Shown: positions 57,093-64,000 of the stretch, piece after piece
Position numbering within the stretch: the stretch's first letter is position 1
How the letters are laid out: each line of letters begins with the position of its first letter
NCBI GenBank assembly: GCA_964058845.1
Contig: CAXKVR010000066.1
Coordinates: 62,001 to 126,000 of the forward strand
Direction: 5' to 3'
Source: Carex sylvatica
Lineage: Eukaryota > Streptophyta > Magnoliopsida > Poales > Cyperaceae
DNA: 64,000 nucleotides
Translations under genes and position numbers: made by a program
The notes under the pieces: generated by a model
Databases searched by the model: none
Told to the model about the DNA's origin: nothing
Seen by the model: the letters and a program-made list of their open reading frames with translations, nothing else

Positions 57093-57545
57093 ATGTCTCT
57101 TATCAGGAGCAACATCTTCGATCCATTCTCTCGTGATCTCTGGGATCCATTTCAGGGCTTCCCTTTCAACAACTCCCGATCCCTTGCTACAACCGACGAA
57201 ACATCTTCCTTTGCCAATGCACGTATCGACTGGAAGGAAACCCCTGAAGCGCATGTCTTCAAAGCCGACCTCCCGGGTGTTAAAAAAGAGGAGGTAAAGG
57301 TGGAAGTGGAGGAAGGCAACGTGTTGAAAATAAGCGGCGAGCGCAGCAGGGAAAAGGAGGAGAAGAATGACAAGTGGCACCATGTAGAGCGAAGCAGCGG
57401 CACGTTCTTGAGGAGGTTTAGGCTGCCTGAGAATGCAAAGGTCGATCAGGTGAAGGCAGCCATGGAGAATGGTGTGCTTACTGTCACTGTGCCTAAAGCG
57501 GAGGTGAAGAAGCCTGTGGCCAAGGCTATTGAAATCTCTGGTTAA
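57093..57545 (+). CDS. cytosolic class I small heat-shock protein (about 17 kDa)
   Basis: An intact, intronless 150-residue Hsp20. The N-terminal arm [20 protein letters not shown] is typical of class I cytosolic members. The alpha-crystallin domain spans about 42-135, from [20 protein letters not shown] to [11 protein letters not shown]. The C-terminal IEI (147-149, at the end of AIEISG) is the I-x-I anchor for oligomers. These ATP-independent chaperones hold unfolding proteins during heat stress. The gene has a TATA box at 56978 and an AATAAA at 57737-57742. Lack of an intron is normal for the class. Neighbouring genes are unrelated. Confidence 0.96.
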   Translation: MSLIRSNIFDPFSRDLWDPFQGFPFNNSRSLATTDETSSFANARIDWKETPEAHVFKADLPGVKKEEVKVEVEEGNVLKISGERSREKEEKNDKWHHVERSSGTFLRRFRLPENAKVDQVKAAMENGVLTVTVPKAEVKKPVAKAIEISG

Positions 57546-57736
57546 TTTAATTTTAATTTAATTTGGCCATGATTAATTAAGTATGATATTATGTGTGTAT
57601 GGTTTGTGGTTTATCCTTGGGTTTCTTTGTTATGGATGTGTTGTATGGTTAATTGGTTGCTTAATTAGTTTTTGAGGATAAGTGGTGCTGGTGCTTCATC
57701 CGGGTGTCTAGTTGGATTGTAATGTAATTGGCGAAT

Positions 57737-57742
57737 AATAAA
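57737..57742 (+). terminator. candidate polyadenylation signal of the sHSP gene
   Basis: AATAAA, 192 bp after the stop codon, following a T/G-rich stretch as in plant 3' ends. Confidence 0.4.
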
Positions 57743-57789
57743 CTACTTACTACAGCTTTTCATCAATTATGTGTTTATTTTTCTTTTGT

Positions 57790-59624
57790 TTTTCAAAACT
57801 GTGTGATGAATTGATTTTTAAACCTAACGATTATTTGTTTTTGCTTTTATGAAAGTCGTGTCAGTTAATGAGCAGATCGGATCTGTCCAAGCTATTTATC
57901 AGAGAGAAAAAGGAGAAAAAACGCTAACGCTACTGTAGTAAGGATAATACTCAATACAAATCTTTCAAATTTGTACCTCCCAAATTGGGGTATAGAAATC
58001 ACTGTAGCGAGAAAAACCGTGGCTCTCCCTTTTCTTCCTCTTCTCCTTCCTTTCTTTTCTTTTCTGTTCCTCTCTGCATGTGTTTTGTGGAGAACAGCCT
58101 AAGAGCTTGCTCCACAGAGAGGTAGAAGATGCTCATTAAAGAGAAGGAAGAGAAAAACTCAGAAATCATGGGCTGCCCTCGCCTCTAACTAGCTCCAGAA
58201 GAGGAGAAATGCAGAGGAAGAGGAGGGAACGAGTTACTGTTTAGAGGGGAGAAAGGAGAGTTACAACGTATATTTTTGGTGGATCTTATCACTCTCGATT
58301 TGGGGTGTAAAATCTATTGTTCGGAAGTCATGCTATCCCCGTCTGTTTTCCTCTCGTCCCTTTCTCTTCCTCTACGGATGCCACTTGTGGAACACAGCTA
58401 AGGGAAGTAAAAGAAAGGAAAGAAAAAGAGTGCTCGGTGACTTGGTTGTTTTGTTAAATTATGACGTTTATAATCAAAGTTGTTTCAAACTGACAGATTA
58501 AATGTATATATATATTCAATTAAAAAAATCAGACTGGACAGATGAAAATAGAGCCTGTCATTTGATTAGTTTTATTTTAGGGGCAATTTCATGTACACTC
58601 TAAAAAAGATTGAAACTACGTATCTCTCCGCTAAAGTTCATAATTATATATTTATTCTTTTAAACTTTAAAATTTTGCTGAAATTTTACTATTGCATTTT
58701 TATTTTATTTTCAGTAGCTAGTTTGGGATAAAAGTGTCTGTTTTTGAAGAATAAATGATATTAAAGAAAATGGGGATTTTAGGAGTTTTTACAAATTTTT
58801 AAATATTTTATTAGCACAATTATGAGAGATCTTTAGTCTGTACATTACACTAATACAATCTAGTTTTAGGTAGTTAAAAAACAATATAATTACTGAAAGT
58901 TTTGTATATAAACATATTAAGTCTTTAACCCAAGAAAACGAAAATTCCTTTAAAATAATTGATACTATTGTTAAAAATAAAATTATATATTTACTTTTCT
59001 TCAACAATATCATGTATTAAAAAGAATAAGTATAAAAAAGTTTCTATTATTAATATCTAATAAGTAAACATAATTTAGATAATATAGTATGCTCAATTGA
59101 TACATTGTAAAGACGACTATCACATTAGCATGGTGTATAAATAAATAATTTAGTACTACACTACTCATGTACTTTATGTTTAATTAGAACATACATTTTG
59201 CTGAAGGAACAAGACAATATGAATTTAATATAGAAGTTATTGAAAGTAATAAGTATTAGTAATTAGTGGTAAGTACATTTGAAACACTATTGGCAAAAAT
59301 TAAAGGAATGAAAAGTGATACTGCAGATGGGGTCCACGTCATCATTTTCTACTTTTGACCACAAAAAAAGAGAGCTGACGATTGTTGATCAGTGAGGGAC
59401 TGAGGGTGGACCCGTGTACAACCGAAGGAAAACTTCTGATATTGCATCTGACAGTAAAGTGTAATTAATTTTTCAGTTATATCAACTAATATGTGCATAA
59501 TTACTTGTAGGTGTGAGGTGTCAATGTGTGTGAGAGAGAAGTGTTTTCATCCTCGAAGGTAACAACAAACAGAAATTTGATCTAGAAATTTGAAACGACA
59601 TCGTAAACTAGAAATTCTAAATGG
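57790..59624. other. intergenic, no gene recognised
   Basis: Two CT-rich blocks (58020-58080, 58340-58380) resemble each other loosely, each followed by TGTGGA.(A/C)ACAGC. The rest is AT-rich. The 58789-59013 minus frame shows no domain. Confidence 0.45.
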
Positions 59625-60470
59625 TAAATGGTGCATCTTAGTAGTAGTGAATCTGCAGAGACGTAACCGTCACATTCTTAGAGATTCCGCATCCTTTTGC
59701 ATTAATGCACCGTAATTTGGGAGTGCGATTAGAATTTTTTTAATATTAGTGCGGATTTATATCGGGCGGTTCAGATCTTAACTCAAAATTTGAGTTAATG
59801 CAGAGGATACGCATTCGTCGTTACGTAGGAGCTTCGGCAGTTAGGCTTACCATTGTGTGTCAACTAACATTGTTAGCTAAACTCCGTTATCAAATATTAT
59901 GTTCTTTATCCAACCCACTATCCAACAAAATTGAGGAGACTACGGGCAGCGTCGATGACAAAAATCCAACCACCCACCTACCCGTGACATAAATCCAACC
60001 TTTCCTCTTCCCTCCCTCCCCTCCCCTCCCCTCAGTTCCCCTTTCCCTCTTAAATCATTTCTGTAGCAGAGTCTAATCTCTCCTTCAAAGTTGACTTCTC
60101 TTCTTTTAAGTCCTCCTTTCTCGCAAGACTAAGTGTTTGTTGAAATGCCCAACAGAAACATTGTCGCTTGAAGCACAACCATTCTGCGGCTACACTTAAC
60201 AGATCGTGGTGACACTTTTCTTAGTACTGCATTTGTGAACATGAATGTACCATTTGAGAATTTCTGACCGTGCACACAAGTTGCTTGATGAAATGTTCCA
60301 AAGAGACTTTTAGTTTGGAATCTAAATTTGATTCATTTAAGAGAAAACAAGGCATCAATTGATTACAGTTAGGACCCCTAAAAATGTGGTAGTTGTGCAT
60401 TTGTTCTCTATTATTTATTTAACAAGTTGGGTTAGAACCAAAGTTATGGAAAATAAGTTGGAGTTCTCTA
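59625..60470. repeat. duplicated 5' region, copy 2, without coding part
   Basis: Homologous to 54420-55262 but with internal differences. It carries an extra about 150 bp near 59680-59830 and lacks the 39-bp tandem duplication and some middle parts. Homology ends near 60470, before any DUF724 codon. It is a promoter/leader segment without its gene. Confidence 0.65.
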
Positions 60471-61596
60471 TTTAGCCTTGTGTCTAATTATAACTTAATT
60501 ATGTATGAAATTCATAATAGAATACGATATATATTTTTTTATCATATAAACATCATATTGGACATGTAATTTATAATCTTATATGACATATTCTTTATAA
60601 TTATATATGAATTTTTTTAACCATAGATTACATGCATTTTATAATTAAAAATGAGAAGGTATTTATAATCATATAAACTTCATACATGACGTACAATTTT
60701 GTTTCATTAATTTCATCTATGTTTTGTCTCAATATTATGAAGCGGCTAGTGAAATATGACATCACCAGGTGTCCTTAGAACCGATAGTGATATGGAATTC
60801 ATATCACCTAACGGGAAAAAAAAAGTATTTCTATTTGGATTAAGACCGTCCGATCAGAATCCATACGAATATTAAAGAAACCCTATACATTTCATTCCAA
60901 ACAGGATTGATCTGAATTCTTATCGAACTGTTCGGATCTAAACAGAAATATTCTGTTACCTCGGAGGATTTGGATTCAGTGATGTGAATAAACATTACGA
61001 ACTGTTTGCATTCTGCACAAGTCAAAATGTTATTAGCTCCTATGAAGAAAAAGGCCACAACGGGCTTGGCATTTTCAATTTGACTGTTTCTTCGGCCCAT
61101 TAAGCCCAATTCATCTTTCCTCATCGCTTTGTTTCTCTCAGAGACACTCAGCGCCGCCGACAGGTAATGTACTCGTGGAGTCGTGGTTTCTTTCGTAGTG
61201 CTAGCCTACGTGACCGATCCGGTGTCTCCTCTTCACGCAACCAAACTAATACATCTTCAATCAAATACCCAACTTCCTGGTGTTTTGTAAGCTGACGGTC
61301 GCTCCCGACGCCCCCTCCTGCTAACCTTAGATTTGTAAGCTTTGTCCTTTTTTTTTTCCAGCAGTAATTTGACAGACTGGGTCGTATTAAATGTCATGTT
61401 GCATAGGATCAGGAGTAATGGACTTGATAGTTTTATACTCGCTATAGGACACATTAAATGTCATTTTGCCAGATGTCAGGGATGAATTATCCAACAATTA
61501 CTGGCGGTGTTAATTTACAAATAATGGCTAAATATGTTGCATGTGTTTTTCACAATTGCAATCAATTTATAAACTTTCACTCATGTTGCATACAAC
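60471..61596. other. intergenic; possible leader exon near 61130
   Basis: AT-rich with short repeats of TATAATC/CATATAA words. A GCCGCCGACAG/GTAATG junction at about 61160 looks like the end of a non-coding exon, but nothing confirms it. Confidence 0.4.
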
Positions 61597-61613
61597 ATGT
61601 TTTTTAAAGATGC

Positions 61614-61785
61614 AGATACAAAATGGGTGAATGAGGTTCAGGAAGTCGGGCATTTGATAGAAGACGTATTAGACAAGTTTTTGGAGGATGTCAGTGGAGG
61701 TAGACCGGAAGGCCTTCCCAACATACTTAAAGGGATAGGCATGATGCCCATGGAACTGATTGCCAAACTCAAAGTAGTTAGGTAA
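61614..61785 (+). pseudogene. NLR coiled-coil (Rx-N-like) fragment
   Basis: After an acceptor-like GATGCAG at 61607-61613 the frame reads TKWVNEVQEVGHLIEDVLDKF. This matches the part of the Rx N-terminal coiled-coil domain around the EDVID-type motif of CC-NLR resistance proteins. It then reads a loop and a helix ending KLKVVR before TAA (or a GTAAC donor). No P-loop, NB-ARC or LRR sequence follows within the next 2 kb. It could be an exon of a short or degraded gene; I consider a relic most likely. Confidence 0.4.
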
Positions 61786-64000
61786 CAAGATAGACAAGAT
61801 GCAACAGATGATTGTTCATCTGAACATAGATGAAATGGAGGTTGTCGTCTTTGAAGTTTCTTTCAGACCTATATCGTACTTTTTTGTGTTCTGTTGGATC
61901 TTGTCTATCTCGTTACCTAGCTACATTTCTTGATTATCATTAAAGGAAGATTTATAAACGAAGTATTGCAATATGCAGTACTGGTAGCCTATTCATTGGT
62001 ATGTTGATTTTTCAATTATAGTGCTTCAAATTTCCGTAGCATAAACTTGTGTGGGGCCTATTCATTGGTATGTTGATTTTTCAATTATTGTGCTTGTGAT
62101 TATATACATGGATTGTGGTTCTTTATTTTTACATTGTCAGATTTAACAGTGTTCCAAAATGGATTAGTATTGTCATGATTGCACTAGGCACGCTAGTCTA
62201 CAGAAACACTACCAAATTAAGTCTACTTCGTTGGTTTTTGTCCGAAGTTTTGTTCCCTAATTTTGAACAAAATTTACTCCAGGAATATGTTCTCAAGTAA
62301 GCTGTTAGCTTTTGTGTGATTTTTTACTTCTTGAGGGGCTAATTTTATAAAATCTGTGAATTTTGTTTTACCTCTCATAGATATTCAGTGTCAATTGTTT
62401 CCCAAGATGAAATCCCTTTAACTCAATATGGTATGAGTGTTGCTGGTAATTTCTACTTTATAAGGAATTCTCGATTTAGTGTTTATTACCATGTGTATTG
62501 CATGCTGATTATTGTGCTGTATGGATATACCAGTATCAGTTTCTGTATGGTTTTCCAAATTGGTTGTCACTAGCCTTAATATAGTCGTGAAGTATATTCG
62601 GTGTTGCAAATATTGAGTATATTTGGTGTTGTCTGCACATATTACAAAATGTTTAGTCTAGTGTTTAAAAAGTTACAAATTTATTTCCAAGTTGAATTTA
62701 TTTCATCTCTTCAAGCTACTGTTTTGATAAAACCAGAAAATAAGCTTCTAAAAATTTGTTTCAGTTTTTAATCTTAATTGAATTGATTTGAGAGAATAGA
62801 TTGTCGATCAAGATAATAACATGTGATTTAGAGATGCTAAAATACATTCTAATAGATTTCTGGTTCTCTATTTTTGTTGTAATTCACTACTGGACAGGTA
62901 CAGTGAAAGAAAGCTCAAATCTCACACACCAGATTTCCAGATACAGGTTTTTATCTCTTTTTTCCTTACTGGTTTTTCTTGCTTTCATTTGGATTTCTAA
63001 TGTTTCTCTTTTTCATGAGCGTCATTTGTGTATAATGTGAGGTTTGCCATTATGGTGCCTGTCAAGGGCTTTTCATGAGTAGGAGAGAAGAAGAAGAAGA
63101 GCATAGAAGCTGAGTTCAAGAAAGGTGGACAGTGCAACTGGGAAAACCCAAAGGTCTTTTTTGCTTTTACTTCTTTTGATTCTTCACTATTATCTGGTTC
63201 TCAGTGGGGTCAATAGTATCTAGTTCAGGGGTGTTGGTTTACTAATTTCATATAATTCCAACGCAATCTTGCTAATTTCATATAGTTCAGGGATGTTGGT
63301 CAATAGTATCCAGTTCTTAAAAATGTTCATTGCAAAGTGTTAAAACAGCAAAAAAGAAAACAATGGGAATATCAGAGATGAACCTGATTGCTGCTCTAAG
63401 TCTAATGTGTTATCTTAAGAAATTAATATTAATAATTCCCTCTTAATCATCAATTAAATTGAACCGGTTTACTTTGATTTGGGCTGGTATTCGAGAAAGG
63501 TTAATCCACTGCCATTGGTACCCTTTAATTATTTTCATTGTCATGTATTTCTAGTATGTCCCTTTGTATTTTAGTTTAATATTTCATACTTAAGAGTAAT
63601 TAATTCAAGTGACATTATATGTTTCAGATGAAATTATCCAAAATTTTTATTAAAGAGTCCTTTTATACAATATAGGCAGTTTTTGTCATGGTTTTATGCA
63701 AACATGTCCTCTCATTTACAAACATTATTGTAGTGTTGATTTAGTTTTACCAAAAGTTAGAGGAGAACCATCAGGCTTTGGAAGCAGGGAAGACTCAATC
63801 TGGAGCCAAGGCAAAGGTTGGTTGTGTTTTTTTGTATATCTCTTTTTACTATTTAAAGCATCCAAAGATATTGTGTTGTTTATTGCATAGAAGATTAATG
63901 GTTAAATTATTAAGTCTTGCTATGATGTTCCCCTTCTACATATCTTATGGTGTTTGTTTTCTTATCCGGACTAGCTGATAGGCCATAGAGTTGGGTGTCG
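61786..64000. other. no gene recognised to the window end
   Basis: Short open frames occur at 62115-62300, 62388-62573, 62801-63040 and 63696-63978, none with a domain I recognise. Bases 61988-62023 and 62057-62092 repeat a CCTATTCATTGGTATGTTGA phrase. Purine-rich exon-like pieces at about 63080-63155 and 63755-63815 could be exons of an unrecognised gene running past the window. Confidence 0.4.

Overview
This window comes from the nuclear genome of a core eudicot plant. It is AT-rich, genes carry many GT-AG introns, and the proteins are plant families: rhamnogalacturonan lyase, PR-1, class I small heat-shock protein and DUF724. Much of the DNA is copia, LINE, CACTA, SINE and MITE sequence. 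I could not fix the species.

Layout. 543-5816 (+) is an apparently intact 15-exon rhamnogalacturonan lyase gene. About 7.8-43.1 kb is a degraded tandem array of segmental duplications, each originally carrying one PR-1 gene on the minus strand. Three PR-1 genes are intact (9794-10285, 21228-21719, 32777-33268). A fourth is reduced to its signal-peptide codons (near 18.83-18.89 kb). In a fifth unit only upstream flank survives (34.3-36.1 kb). The array was interrupted by two related copia elements: 12754-18800, which lacks its 5' LTR, and 36103-42846, which is complete with identical-length LTRs and a 5-bp target duplication. It also holds fold-back MITEs, a CACTA terminus, a Tourist-like MITE and a 2.15-kb insertion. 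Between units 3 and 4 lies 6.3 kb of other DNA with a two-exon gene for an 81-residue secreted peptide (25308-25803, minus).

44.3-49.1 kb is a decayed minus-strand LINE with a 1.5-kb CACTA element inserted in it (45288-46787, TSD ATC). 49.1-54.4 kb is gene-poor and holds a MITE with a perfect 10-bp target duplication. 54.4-56.4 kb holds a short DUF724-type coiled-coil gene, whose 5' region is duplicated at 59.6-60.5 kb without the coding part. 57093-57545 is an intact cytosolic class I small heat-shock protein gene. 61.6 kb has a fragment resembling an NLR coiled-coil domain. The rest, to 64 kb, gave no recognisable gene.

The functional content is cell-wall pectin remodelling (RG lyase), apoplastic defence (PR-1 and perhaps the peptide) and stress (sHSP). 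The most notable observations are these. (1) In the truncated fourth unit a PR-1 promoter sits exactly where the 5' LTR of a copia element should be, pointing into its gag-pol. (2) The third intact PR-1 gene has lost a 32-bp promoter block holding the TATA box, and has changed the last residue of its CAPE-like C-terminus. (3) A fold-back MITE family can be shown to be mobile, because paralogous array units preserve the empty sites.
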